Assembly (NCBI GenBank): GCA_964359085.1
Contig: CAYHRT010000023.1
Span: 1 to 25,572 of the forward strand
Length of the DNA stretch: 25,572 nucleotides
Direction: 5' to 3'
Source: GWA2-49-15 sp964359085
Lineage (GTDB): Bacteria; Bdellovibrionota; Bacteriovoracia; Bacteriovoracales; Bacteriovoracaceae
Shown: positions 8,684 through 16,929 of the stretch, in pieces
Layout of the letters: each line of letters starts with the position of its first letter
Numbering within the stretch: position 1 is the first letter of the stretch
Position numbers and translations under genes: made by a program
Notes under the pieces: model-generated
What the model saw: the letters and a program-made list of their open reading frames with translations, nothing else
Databases searched by the model: none
Told to the model about the DNA's origin: nothing

Positions 8684-10156
8684 TCAAAAAGAAAAAGTCG
8701 TTCCAAATTTTAGAGAAGTTCGCTTGTTGCTTACTTCCACATTGTTTTGAAATTGTGCAGTACTGCTTTGAATATTTAATTCCGCGTCCAAAGTCATCGC
8801 AGGTGCATAATTATATCTACCGAAGAAGCTTAGATCGTAACTGGAAGTAGATTCGGCTTCTCCATAAATATTTACTTCCTCGGCATAGGTTGGCGACACC
8901 AATACATCTAACCCAATTCCGGCCCTAATCACATTTTTTATTGGAATAGTACCTCTGGCAGTAAACAGCACGCCCTTGTAGGAAAACTTTGTTAGTCCAT
9001 CGGTTGTGTTATTATCATGAGAAAAAGAATAGTTACCATAACCCAAACCTATATCTAGTTGGGGGCCGTAAAAGAAACCGAGTGGCAGATATTTATACCC
9101 AAATTTTAACTTTAATGTTGAAGGTCCAACGCTATAAGAACTATTTTGAAAGGTTCCTTCTTTTTTCTTAAGGGAAGCAAACGCCTTATCTATATATAGG
9201 GAAGACCAAAAAACTCTTGTTATCCATGTTTCTACCCCTACGCCAACACCTGCACCTAGACCACCAATCTCACTTGATGCTCCGGTAGTATCTGTGAGGG
9301 TAGTTGAAACATCATTGAGTGAAAGGCCGATACTTGCTTCACCAAGTTTTCCAAATTTATTGCTCTCGTCAATTTTCGAGATCGCTGTTTCTTTTACCGT
9401 GCTGTTAATTTTTACAATCCAATCACTGACACCAACACTACTCTGCTTATTCAGCTCTTTAATTTTTCCTTGTGATTGCGAGTTATTTGCGTGAAAAATT
9501 GTACCCCTGCCAACAACTTCTGTTTCCCAGTCTACTATTTCTTTCAAAAGTGGATGGGCCCGTTTCCTTATTGGTTTTACAATCTTAAATTCCGTACCTT
9601 CGCTAAGACCATTATCTGTACCGGCATCAATGGCAACTTGCATTCCCAATACTGAAGTAACAATCCCATCGTAGGGGATTGTTTTTTGATATTCATTCAG
9701 CCAATTGAAAATTGTTTGGGCCATAAGTTCGACATCAAGCTCTTTAATCGTGGTACTTTCATTAAAATAAACATCCGATCCATTCTGACCAATGATCGTT
9801 ATTTGTATTACACTTCCATTTTGCGCCGGCCTTATCTGTATTTTTATTAATGAACCTGCACTTGTCTTCTCTGCAATAACGGCGATAATTTCGGCGTTCT
9901 GCAAGTGTGTCGAAAGATTTTTACGATAATTGTTGAGGATATTAATAATTTCGGAATTAGGTCGATAATAGCACCAATTACTCTCTCGCAAATGTTTTTC
10001 TACCTTTTCAAAAACTTTAAATCCGATGGAATTATCTAATTCATCCGATATTGGTAGCAAAACGCATTTGCGCATAGTGAGTGTCTCTGCGGCAACAAGG
10101 GGGCACACTTTCATAGACAAAGCCGTGCAAATTAGTGCTGTAATTATTTTTTTCAT
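8684..10156 (-). CDS. Exported protein with C-terminal outer-membrane beta-barrel (unknown function)
   Basis: I do not recognise a named family. The 490-residue protein begins with a good signal peptide (MKKIITALICTALSMKVCPLVAA, cleavage near residue 23). Residues about 25-160 look like a soluble periplasmic alpha/beta domain. Residues about 165-255 (VLGMQVAIDAGTDNGLSEGTEF...) resemble SH3-like barrel domains seen in FlgT-type and trypsin-like envelope proteins. From about 270 onward, alternating glycine/aromatic beta strands end in LKFGTTFSF, a terminal phenylalanine typical of BAM-assembled outer-membrane barrels. It is the first gene of an operon: its TGA sits inside the ligA ribosome binding region. 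Surface or outer-membrane location is likely; the substrate is unknown. Confidence 0.78.
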   Translation of the reverse strand: MKKIITALICTALSMKVCPLVAAETLTMRKCVLLPISDELDNSIGFKVFEKVEKHLRESNWCYYRPNSEIINILNNYRKNLSTHLQNAEIIAVIAEKTSAGSLIKIQIRPAQNGSVIQITIIGQNGSDVYFNESTTIKELDVELMAQTIFNWLNEYQKTIPYDGIVTSVLGMQVAIDAGTDNGLSEGTEFKIVKPIRKRAHPLLKEIVDWETEVVGRGTIFHANNSQSQGKIKELNKQSSVGVSDWIVKINSTVKETAISKIDESNKFGKLGEASIGLSLNDVSTTLTDTTGASSEIGGLGAGVGVGVETWITRVFWSSLYIDKAFASLKKKEGTFQNSSYSVGPSTLKLKFGYKYLPLGFFYGPQLDIGLGYGNYSFSHDNNTTDGLTKFSYKGVLFTARGTIPIKNVIRAGIGLDVLVSPTYAEEVNIYGEAESTSSYDLSFFGRYNYAPAMTLDAELNIQSSTAQFQNNVEVSNKRTSLKFGTTFSF

Positions 10157-10160
10157 AAGC

Positions 10161-10202
10161 TTAATTGGGTAAAATTATTACCATTTTTTTGTTATAATTA
10201 TA
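10161..10202. promoter_or_regulatory. Divergent promoter/operator region between barrel operon and patatin operon
   Basis: The 85 bp between the two divergent start codons contains the palindrome TATAATTATA (10193-10202), which gives a perfect TATAAT on each strand (10193-10198 on +, 10197-10202 on -). Next to it lies a dyad GGTAA-N5-TTACC at 10168-10182, which could be an operator. No good -35 hexamers at 16-18 bp are seen for either direction, so the promoters are only candidates. Confidence 0.38.
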
Positions 10203-10241
10203 TCTTAATTGTTTCTTTCTGTTTTTCAAAAGACTATAAAA

Positions 10242-11414
10242 ATGCAAAGCGTCAACATGCTCCCGTTCAAAAATAAAAAAATTGCTCTGGTGCTTTCTGG
10301 CGGAGTTGTCAAGGCCGCTGCGTGGCACTTGGGGGTATCGCTGGCGCTTGAAGAACTTGGCTTTGTATTCAAACATAATAATTCTGACCCCAAGGCCGAT
10401 TTTGAAATCGGCACCTATGTTGGCAGTAGCGCCGGTGCTCTCGTTTCTTTATTTTTTGCCTGTGGCATCCGACCAATTGATGTCATTCAGGCCACTGTTG
10501 ATCCGAGAAATGCACGTATTCGTCCTATTACGTACAAGGATATGTTATGTCTTGGGCATCCACGAAAGAGACCTCCTCGTCCTTTAATCTTTGACCCATT
10601 TGAAGATTTTCCTTTTATCATTCGTAAAATTCTCTCACCTTTTCTCAGTATAAGCGGCATCTTTAGCACCAAAGGTCTATATAAATACATTACAGACAAT
10701 GTGCTCGTGGCCAGCGACTATCGTGATTACAAGGCCGACTTGTTTGTTGTTGCGACGCAACTCGATCACTCTCGCAAAGTAATTTTTAGTAAATTTAACT
10801 ATCCAAGCCCCCTTCATGATAGTACTGCCCATTATTATACAGGAATTCCTGTTGCTGATTCGGTCTGTGCTAGTATGTCCGTTCCGCCTTTTTATGTTCC
10901 TTACCCCATTGTCAATAATCACACTTCGCAAGTTGATTATTATATCGACGGTGAAATTCGTGAGACTCTCTCGACCCATGTGTCGATTGACAATGGTTGT
11001 GAGTTTATTATTTCAAGCTGGACCCACACTCCCTATCATTATCAAGATGAAATTGGCTCCCTCGTAAACTACGGCCTCCCCGCAATCTGTGTTCAATCAA
11101 TTTACCTACTGATTCAGAAAAAGATTGTTGAAGCGCGCGCTAGACGTGCAACCGCAAAAGATATTCTTGATACCGTTTATGATTTTATGAGCGGCAACAA
11201 ATTTTCAAAAAGTGACACAAGCAAGCTCTTGGCCATCCTAGAACGCAAGTTAAACTATAACCCAAGAGTTAAACTCATAGACATTTATCCGACTAATGAA
11301 AACTTTAAGCTTTTCTTTACAAACTCCTTTTCTCTTAATGCTGAAAAAATGAGCTATATCGTAAAGATGGGCTATAAGCGGACTTTAGAAGTTTTTAAAG
11401 AATTTGAATGTTAG
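10242..11414 (+). CDS. Patatin-like phospholipase
   Basis: This is a serine acyl hydrolase of the patatin family, expected to cleave acyl chains from phospholipids using a Ser-Asp dyad. The 390-residue protein shows the three family blocks: the oxyanion-hole region SGGVVKAAAWHLG (19-31), the nucleophile elbow GSSAG with Ser63, and the DGE motif with Asp236. The third glycine of the usual GGG is valine, a departure from the consensus. There is no signal peptide, so it acts in the cytoplasm or leaves by a non-Sec route. The ATG at 10242 is chosen; an in-frame ATG at 10257 and an upstream TTG at 10209 are alternatives, and none has a strong ribosome binding site. It overlaps the lytic transglycosylase gene by 7 bp. 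Confidence 0.9.
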   Translation: MQSVNMLPFKNKKIALVLSGGVVKAAAWHLGVSLALEELGFVFKHNNSDPKADFEIGTYVGSSAGALVSLFFACGIRPIDVIQATVDPRNARIRPITYKDMLCLGHPRKRPPRPLIFDPFEDFPFIIRKILSPFLSISGIFSTKGLYKYITDNVLVASDYRDYKADLFVVATQLDHSRKVIFSKFNYPSPLHDSTAHYYTGIPVADSVCASMSVPPFYVPYPIVNNHTSQVDYYIDGEIRETLSTHVSIDNGCEFIISSWTHTPYHYQDEIGSLVNYGLPAICVQSIYLLIQKKIVEARARRATAKDILDTVYDFMSGNKFSKSDTSKLLAILERKLNYNPRVKLIDIYPTNENFKLFFTNSFSLNAEKMSYIVKMGYKRTLEVFKEFEC

Positions 11415-12697
11415 TCGTTTCTCTTTTGCTAATATTTTTTTCTCATAATCTTGATGCGAAATCGCAAATTACCCAATCCGATGAAATTTCTGACTCTAGC
11501 TCAGCATCGGGAAAATTCTGGTTTTATTCCCAGGATCAGGAAAATTTGGTGTATGCACCTTTTCGATATAAAAGTGATTTTTTTTATGAAATATCTTTTT
11601 GGTTCGATTTGTATGTTACTTACCGATCGAGCACTATTATTATTCATGATTCCGATGATCTACGTATTATCTATGATATTTTCAGCGCTGATGCATTATA
11701 TAGGAATGACCTTAATCGCTTCACCAAAGATGCGCTATCTCAAGACCTTCTCAATATGCGCCTTCAGCAAATTCGTGACGAGTTTTTGGCGCTGTCGAGA
11801 GGAAAATATGATGGCGCTCTTGCACCCAAAATTCTTAACACTTTAAAAGCACATCACGTTAAGATTCCCAGCAATCGTATCAAGGCGATGAAATTCTTTA
11901 CTTCTCTTGGTGACAATATGCGCTACCAAATTGGGCAAAGAGATAGTGTCTTAAATGCCATCACCAATGTGAGTCCCTATCTGTCTACCATTGATAATTT
12001 GCTCACGATTTTCAAACTCCCCCTCGATTTGCGAAGCATTTCCATTTTAGAATCCAGTTTTCATTCTGAAGCCACTTCAAGAGTTGGTGCTGCGGGCGTC
12101 TGGCAAATCATTGATAGTATCGGTGAGAAATTTTTAATCATTAACAAAAATGAGGATCAAAGAAGAAATCCAATTATTTCTGCACTGGCTGCCTTCCGAA
12201 TCCTAACTGAAAACTATAAAATTACCAAAAGTTGGGAATTTAGCCTTCTTGCTTATAATTCCGGAATTTCACACATCTTAAATTTTAGGAAATCGTCGCC
12301 ACTCAATATAAAAAAATATTTAACGACATATACACACGATAGTTTCGGATTTGCATCACGAAATTATTTATTTGAATTCTACTCGCTCAACTATGCTTTA
12401 GCTTATAAGAAGTATCTTTTTCCAGAAGTCCTTACCCTTGCCAGTGCTCCTGAGGGAAATTTTGTAATTTATGTGTCAATTTGTTCTTTCGATCTGACAA
12501 AGGACAAACCCTTTTCATTTCTTACTTCCTACAACACTCAGTTTTCCAGCACCATTGTTCCAAGGGGGAGTCCAGTAATTTCAAAATCGGCGCTTCCTCC
12601 TTCACGATTTTATAAACTTACTGAGGCAGATCTGGTGACCACCTTCCCAAACAAGTTTATTGATTTAATTCAGGGTCAGAGTTGTTCGACTAAGTAA
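11408..12697 (+). CDS. Lytic murein transglycosylase, SLT (GH23) domain
   Basis: The protein is predicted to cleave peptidoglycan glycan strands in the periplasm with 1,6-anhydro product formation. It has 429 residues with a Sec signal peptide (MLVVSLLLIFFSHNLDA, cleavage near 17). The SLT/MltD-like catalytic core lies at about 200-310: SILESSF with catalytic Glu215, GAAGVWQI, and LLAYNSG with Y283-N284. About 180 residues before and 120 after the core have no family I can name. It is translated with the patatin gene through a 7-bp overlap. Its 3' end overlaps the convergent secreted-protein gene by 22 bp. No lipobox cysteine is seen, so it is likely soluble in the periplasm rather than lipid-anchored. 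Confidence 0.88.
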   Translation: MLVVSLLLIFFSHNLDAKSQITQSDEISDSSSASGKFWFYSQDQENLVYAPFRYKSDFFYEISFWFDLYVTYRSSTIIIHDSDDLRIIYDIFSADALYRNDLNRFTKDALSQDLLNMRLQQIRDEFLALSRGKYDGALAPKILNTLKAHHVKIPSNRIKAMKFFTSLGDNMRYQIGQRDSVLNAITNVSPYLSTIDNLLTIFKLPLDLRSISILESSFHSEATSRVGAAGVWQIIDSIGEKFLIINKNEDQRRNPIISALAAFRILTENYKITKSWEFSLLAYNSGISHILNFRKSSPLNIKKYLTTYTHDSFGFASRNYLFEFYSLNYALAYKKYLFPEVLTLASAPEGNFVIYVSICSFDLTKDKPFSFLTSYNTQFSSTIVPRGSPVISKSALPPSRFYKLTEADLVTTFPNKFIDLIQGQSCSTK

Positions 12698-14115
12698 ACA
12701 TTTTCGGCACAAAAAGTACGGAAAATCATTTTTTCCTTTCTATAATTTTCAACTGCCAAATCAAATATTCCATTGAAATTTCCCACAAAAAAGATCTTTT
12801 CAGTTAGCTCACTCAACTCATTAGTGATTTTTCCATCAGAATCCAGATAAAAAAGATCCACTCCCTCCTGCGAGATCTCAGAATACCCTTTGGCCTTTAA
12901 TTCATTGCATGGTTCTTTGAGGTTTAGCTGGATGACGCATGATCTTTTTAAGGAGGTAACTCCCGTCTCATCCAAGATCATTTTATAGAGTGTCGATGAT
13001 GGAATTTCGATAATTTTCGAATTATCCAAACCGACCATTAACGTATCATCTAAATATAACACTTCCAAATATCGTCGCGACCCCACCGGATAGGTCACAT
13101 TTCTGATCTCGTACATCGAATTTGATAGTTTTAGGGCATGTTCCCTAGGGTGATTAAAGGCCCAAATTTTCTCTTCTGCTAGGTCGATTTCGAGCGGAGT
13201 GGTGGCGAGAAGATCTTTTTTGAAAATATTAACTTGAAAATTTTCTCGTTTCTGAAGTTCAATATTTTCAAATGTTATTTCATCCAAAAATACATGTGTT
13301 ACCAGTTCTGTCTCACCAAATTCACTATAAATGGATACCAAGACATTACCAGCAGAAACATCTGTAAAAAGGATGTACTCAGCTTGATCGAATTCTTGAG
13401 TGATCTGAAAATTCTTATTCAAGTACTTTTGCGTTCCATATGGCCGGTCAACTCCAACCCTAACAACCCCAGAGGTCAGCTTAAGAATCACATGTCCAAC
13501 ATCTCTCTTTTGATTTCCATGCTCCTGAGTCTCGGTGCCACGCAATCCAGCTAATTTTTCTTTGGAGAATGAAATAATGTTAAAATATTGGGGCCCATCA
13601 TTGACATAGTTAATGTTAACAGGGATGCAGCCTCCCCCTAAAAGTGATCCAAGTATACGTTCGCCTACTTTTCGCTCCAAACGTCCCTTGGTTGCAGAAA
13701 GAACTTCATTTTCGTCATAAGAAGGTATGAAATCAAATTCCCTTAATTGTTCAACAAATTCCGAAACGCAGAAGAATTCAAGTGCAGAAAAACTCGGTGC
13801 CTGCGTTATTATCTTTGCATTTCTTTTAGGTGCTGATTGTTTCAACGATATTTTGGATATCTGCATCTCTCTTTGAATGGCATTATCTACACTTTGCGAA
13901 AGTCCAGCACTCCCGTCGGGAACAGCATCTCGCTTTAAATCGATATACACCGATTCATCGATATTTAAATCAAAGGCCTGCCATTTAACTTGAGCGTCAA
14001 AAACTTTATTTTGAGAATCAAACTCCTCAAAATAATCAAATATTTGCCCCATTACGGCAGTGGGAAAAATAATGGCAGCATAGAACTGAAGTAATAGTAA
14101 ATTTCTTGTTAGCAT
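12676..14115 (-). CDS. Secreted protein of unknown function
   Basis: I do not recognise this 479-residue protein. It starts with a hydrophobic signal sequence (LLLLQFYAAIIFPTAVMG, cleavage near residue 23) and has no further membrane segment, so it is probably periplasmic or exported. Residues 120-190 are mixed. From about 205 onward it is rich in beta strands, and a small number of cysteines (for example in SLKRSCVIQLNLKEPCNEL) could form a disulfide. The ATG is preceded closely by AAGGG and, 15 bp further up, a promoter. It is monocistronic by position: the atp operon ends upstream on the same strand and the lytic transglycosylase converges on it with a 22-bp overlap. Confidence 0.72.
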   Translation of the reverse strand: MLTRNLLLLQFYAAIIFPTAVMGQIFDYFEEFDSQNKVFDAQVKWQAFDLNIDESVYIDLKRDAVPDGSAGLSQSVDNAIQREMQISKISLKQSAPKRNAKIITQAPSFSALEFFCVSEFVEQLREFDFIPSYDENEVLSATKGRLERKVGERILGSLLGGGCIPVNINYVNDGPQYFNIISFSKEKLAGLRGTETQEHGNQKRDVGHVILKLTSGVVRVGVDRPYGTQKYLNKNFQITQEFDQAEYILFTDVSAGNVLVSIYSEFGETELVTHVFLDEITFENIELQKRENFQVNIFKKDLLATTPLEIDLAEEKIWAFNHPREHALKLSNSMYEIRNVTYPVGSRRYLEVLYLDDTLMVGLDNSKIIEIPSSTLYKMILDETGVTSLKRSCVIQLNLKEPCNELKAKGYSEISQEGVDLFYLDSDGKITNELSELTEKIFFVGNFNGIFDLAVENYRKEKMIFRTFCAENVYLVEQL

Positions 14116-14130
14116 AGACCCTTAATTTTA

Positions 14131-14158
14131 ATGATAGGGCCTTACAGATATTTATCAA
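14131..14158 (-). promoter_or_regulatory. Sigma70-like promoter for the secreted-protein gene
   Basis: On the minus strand, TTGATA (-35, at 14153-14158) and TATCAT (-10, at 14131-14136) are separated by 16 bp, each one base off consensus. The expected start lies about 10 nt before the ATG, leaving a very short leader. The -35 box is one half of a perfect 7-bp dyad (TATCAAG-AG-CTTGATA, 14153-14168), which could be an operator. Confidence 0.5.
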
Positions 14159-14168
14159 GAGCTTGATA
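14153..14168. repeat. Inverted repeat after atpC, overlapping a -35 box
   Basis: The sequence TATCAAG-AG-CTTGATA is a perfect 7-bp inverted repeat lying 12-27 bp after the atpC stop. It has no GC-rich stem and no T-run on the minus strand, so it makes a poor intrinsic terminator. Its position over the -35 hexamer of the next gene fits an operator better. This is inference from position. Confidence 0.4.
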
Positions 14169-14179
14169 CTAATAAACCA

Positions 14180-14614
14180 TTATTTGGCGCCACGCGCCGC
14201 AGTAAATTCTTTAGCAATTTGAATTCGCAGATTGGCCCGTTCAACTTTCCTGGAGTATTTCAAAAACTCATCAGGAGAGAGCGTTTGAGTATCAAGTTTC
14301 TCTTGAGCAAAGGCCAGCGCTCGCTGGGCACGCTCCTGATTGATTTCATGCTCTTCTTCTGACACATTTGAAAGAATTGTGACTTTTTTCCCAAGTACCT
14401 TACAAATTCCAGTTGTTATTGAGAAATGCCTATCAGGATCATCGGCTCCCCCCATAACTGAGAGCATGCCTGTATCCAATTTTGCAATGATGTGAGTATG
14501 CTCTGGCAAAATATTAATTTCTCCACGAATAGTTGGTATGAACAAAGTTTCTGCCGGAATATTCCTACCCAAAACTCTGTATGGTGTGAGTACATCTACT
14601 AGGAAATAGTTCAT
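14180..14614 (-). CDS. atpC: F1Fo ATP synthase epsilon subunit
   Basis: This is the central-stalk subunit that couples gamma to the c-ring and inhibits ATP hydrolysis. The 144-residue protein has an N-terminal beta-sandwich (DVLTPYRVLGRNIPAETLFIP, then GEINILPEHTHIIAKLDTG, the classic epsilon motif with LP.H) and a C-terminal helical hairpin rich in E, R and A (about 90-138). It is last in the atp operon, 8 bp after atpD, the normal place for epsilon. Length and domain order are ordinary. Confidence 0.96.
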   Translation of the reverse strand: MNYFLVDVLTPYRVLGRNIPAETLFIPTIRGEINILPEHTHIIAKLDTGMLSVMGGADDPDRHFSITTGICKVLGKKVTILSNVSEEEHEINQERAQRALAFAQEKLDTQTLSPDEFLKYSRKVERANLRIQIAKEFTAARGAK

Positions 14615-14622
14615 AGGTGCAT

Positions 14623-16038
14623 TTATCCTTTCAGGGTTTTGGCCTTTTCAAAGACCATCTCTAAATTTCCAACCAAGTAAAAAGCCTGCTCAGGAAGATG
14701 ATCTACTTCGCCTGCCAAAATTGCTTTAAAGGCCTTAATGGTATCCTCAATCTTAACAAATTGACCTTTAATGCCCGTAAATTGCTCTGCAACAAAGAAG
14801 GGCTGGCTCAAAAATTTCTGGACCCTACGGGCCCGAGCAACGATCAATTTATCTTGTTCTGAAAGCTCGTCCATCCCCAAGATTGCGATAATATCCTGTA
14901 ATTCTTTGTACCTTTGCAGAATCTGCTGAACATTCCTAGCTGTATTGTAGTGATCCTCACCCATGATTGTTGGTGTTAAAATTGTTGAAGAGGAACTTAA
15001 GGGATCCACTGCGGGGTAGATGCCCAATTCAGCAATTTGACGTGACAATTCTGTCGTTGCATCCAAATGCGCGAAGGTTGTAGCTGGAGCTGGATCAGTG
15101 TAGTCATCCGCAGGAACATATACCGCCTGAATTGAGGTAATAGATCCGTCTTTCGTTGAGGTAATCCGTTCTTGCAGGTTACCCATTTCAGTTCCTAGCG
15201 TTGGTTGATATCCAACAGCAGAAGGAATACGACCGAGTAGGGCCGATACTTCAGAACCTGCTTGAGTAAACCTAAAAATATTGTCGATGAAGAGAAGCAC
15301 ATCCTGCTTCTCCTCATCCCTAAAATATTCAGCAACCGCAAGTGCGCTAATACCAACACGAGCACGAGCACCTGGTGGTTCGTTCATCTGCCCATACACC
15401 AAACAAGTCTTATCAATAACTCCCGATTCTTTCATTTCGTGGTACAGATCATTCCCTTCCCGTGTTCTTTCTCCAACTCCACCAAACACAGAAAAGCCAC
15501 CATGCTGGGTAGCGATGTTATTAATAAGTTCCATAATAAGAACTGTCTTCCCAACACCTGCTCCACCAAACAGGCCAATTTTCCCACCTTTTAAATATGG
15601 TGCCAGTAAATCAACAACTTTGATTCCGGTAAAAAGTGGTTCTAGTTTAGTCGTTAGATTTTCGAACAAAGGCGCAGGTCGATGGATATCATAAAATTTC
15701 TTGGCATTGACAGGACCAGCTTCATCTACGGGATCACCAATAACATTCAAGATTCGCCCCAAACACTCACGACCAACCGGCATTTGGATCGGTTTTCCAG
15801 TATCTCGAACTTTCAGACCACGCGACAGACCTTCTGATGTGTCCATGGCCACGCACCGAACCATATTGTCACCCATATGTAAGGCAACCTCCAACACAAG
15901 ATTCCATTCGGTATTACTAACTGTTTTATTCGTTACTCGAAGGGCATTATTAATAGGTGGAAGTTTGCCGTCAGCAAATTCAACGTCTACAACTGGTCCC
16001 ATTACCTGTCTGACGACGCCAAAATTCTCAGAAACCAT
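14623..16038 (-). CDS. atpD: F1Fo ATP synthase beta subunit
   Basis: This is the catalytic subunit of F1, making ATP at the alpha/beta interface. It has 471 residues, the standard length. The Walker A motif GGAGVGKT is at residues 158-165, followed by GERTREGNDLYHEM, the Walker B region DVLLFIDNIFRFTQAGSEVSALLGR, and the alpha/beta signature PAVDPLSSSS (the usual form is PAVDPLDSTS or a close variant). The N-terminal barrel (GPVVDVEF) and the C-terminal helical domain with DELSEQDK are present. It lies between atpG (10 bp gap) and atpC (8 bp gap). Nothing suggests impairment. Confidence 0.98.
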   Translation of the reverse strand: MVSENFGVVRQVMGPVVDVEFADGKLPPINNALRVTNKTVSNTEWNLVLEVALHMGDNMVRCVAMDTSEGLSRGLKVRDTGKPIQMPVGRECLGRILNVIGDPVDEAGPVNAKKFYDIHRPAPLFENLTTKLEPLFTGIKVVDLLAPYLKGGKIGLFGGAGVGKTVLIMELINNIATQHGGFSVFGGVGERTREGNDLYHEMKESGVIDKTCLVYGQMNEPPGARARVGISALAVAEYFRDEEKQDVLLFIDNIFRFTQAGSEVSALLGRIPSAVGYQPTLGTEMGNLQERITSTKDGSITSIQAVYVPADDYTDPAPATTFAHLDATTELSRQIAELGIYPAVDPLSSSSTILTPTIMGEDHYNTARNVQQILQRYKELQDIIAILGMDELSEQDKLIVARARRVQKFLSQPFFVAEQFTGIKGQFVKIEDTIKAFKAILAGEVDHLPEQAFYLVGNLEMVFEKAKTLKG

Positions 16039-16048
16039 TTTATACTCC

Positions 16049-16918
16049 TTACGCGTTTAGCGACTCTGCGCCAGAGACAACTTCAATCAATGCTGTAGTG
16101 ATATCTTCTTGTCTAAGTTTATTCATTTCTATCGTTAAGCTTCGGATAGCTGTTTTACAATTTTTAGAGGCACTATCCATGGCCGACATTCGCGATCCAT
16201 GTTCAGCAGCGAGGGCATCTAAGATGCAAGTATATACGATTGATCTATATGATTCTGGAATGAGTACATCTAATATTGCATTCGGTGACGGATCATATTT
16301 AAAATCAAAAGGAATTTCACTCTTCAACTTTTCCTGAAAAGTTTTATCCATAGCTATGGGTAAAACCTGCTTTACTGTCGGAACAAAATTCATGGCAGTT
16401 TTGAAAACATTGTATGCCACGAAAACTTTCCCAAATTCTCCTGCAGCAAAAAGGGCCGAAAGTTCATCTGCAACAGCTCTTGATTCAAGATAGGTAGGCT
16501 CAGTCTTTGCAAACTTATAGATTTTCCCGTCTCTGACATCCTTCTTCACTAACTCTCTAACTTTCTTGCCAATAAAGTATACTTTCAAATCAAGATCTTT
16601 TGATTCGGCGATAAATGATCTGACCTTCTTTGAAAGCTGCGAATTATAACTTCCGCAAAGTCCCCGATCAGAAGAAATTACAAGTAAGACGGCATGTTTA
16701 TTGTCATTCTCTTTCAATAGTTGATTTTGATAGTTTTGAACCAAGGCAGAAACTGTTCTTATGGTGTTGTCCAATTCTTCCGAATATGGACGTGTAGAGA
16801 CGATTGCTTGCTGGGCCTTCGATAATTTTGCAGCAGACACAAGCTTCATCGCAGTGGTGATCTTGAGCGTTCCCTTGGTTGTCCTAATTTTTTTCTTAAG
16901 GTCTTTTACGCTAGCCAT
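16049..16918 (-). CDS. atpG: F1Fo ATP synthase gamma subunit
   Basis: This is the rotor shaft of F1. The 289-residue protein begins MASVKDLKKKIRTTKGTLKITTAMKLVSAAKL, the conserved N-terminal helix of gamma, contains LLVISSDRGLCGSYNSQL, and ends with the second coiled-coil helix including ASKNCKTAIRSLTIEMNKLRQEDITTALIEVVSGAESL, the gamma signature region. Spacing is 11 bp from atpA and 10 bp to atpD. Length is normal for bacteria outside the cyanobacteria. Confidence 0.97.
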   Translation of the reverse strand: MASVKDLKKKIRTTKGTLKITTAMKLVSAAKLSKAQQAIVSTRPYSEELDNTIRTVSALVQNYQNQLLKENDNKHAVLLVISSDRGLCGSYNSQLSKKVRSFIAESKDLDLKVYFIGKKVRELVKKDVRDGKIYKFAKTEPTYLESRAVADELSALFAAGEFGKVFVAYNVFKTAMNFVPTVKQVLPIAMDKTFQEKLKSEIPFDFKYDPSPNAILDVLIPESYRSIVYTCILDALAAEHGSRMSAMDSASKNCKTAIRSLTIEMNKLRQEDITTALIEVVSGAESLNA

Positions 16919-16929
16919 TACGTACCTGT

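Noticed and set aside
8676..8687. A TTG start for ligA at 8687
   Set aside because: The ATG at 8675 has GAGG at good spacing; the TTG itself is part of that ribosome binding region.
15262..15694. Long open frames of 110 and 137 residues on the + strand
   Set aside because: They lie entirely opposite atpD, overlap each other in different frames, and have shadow-like composition.
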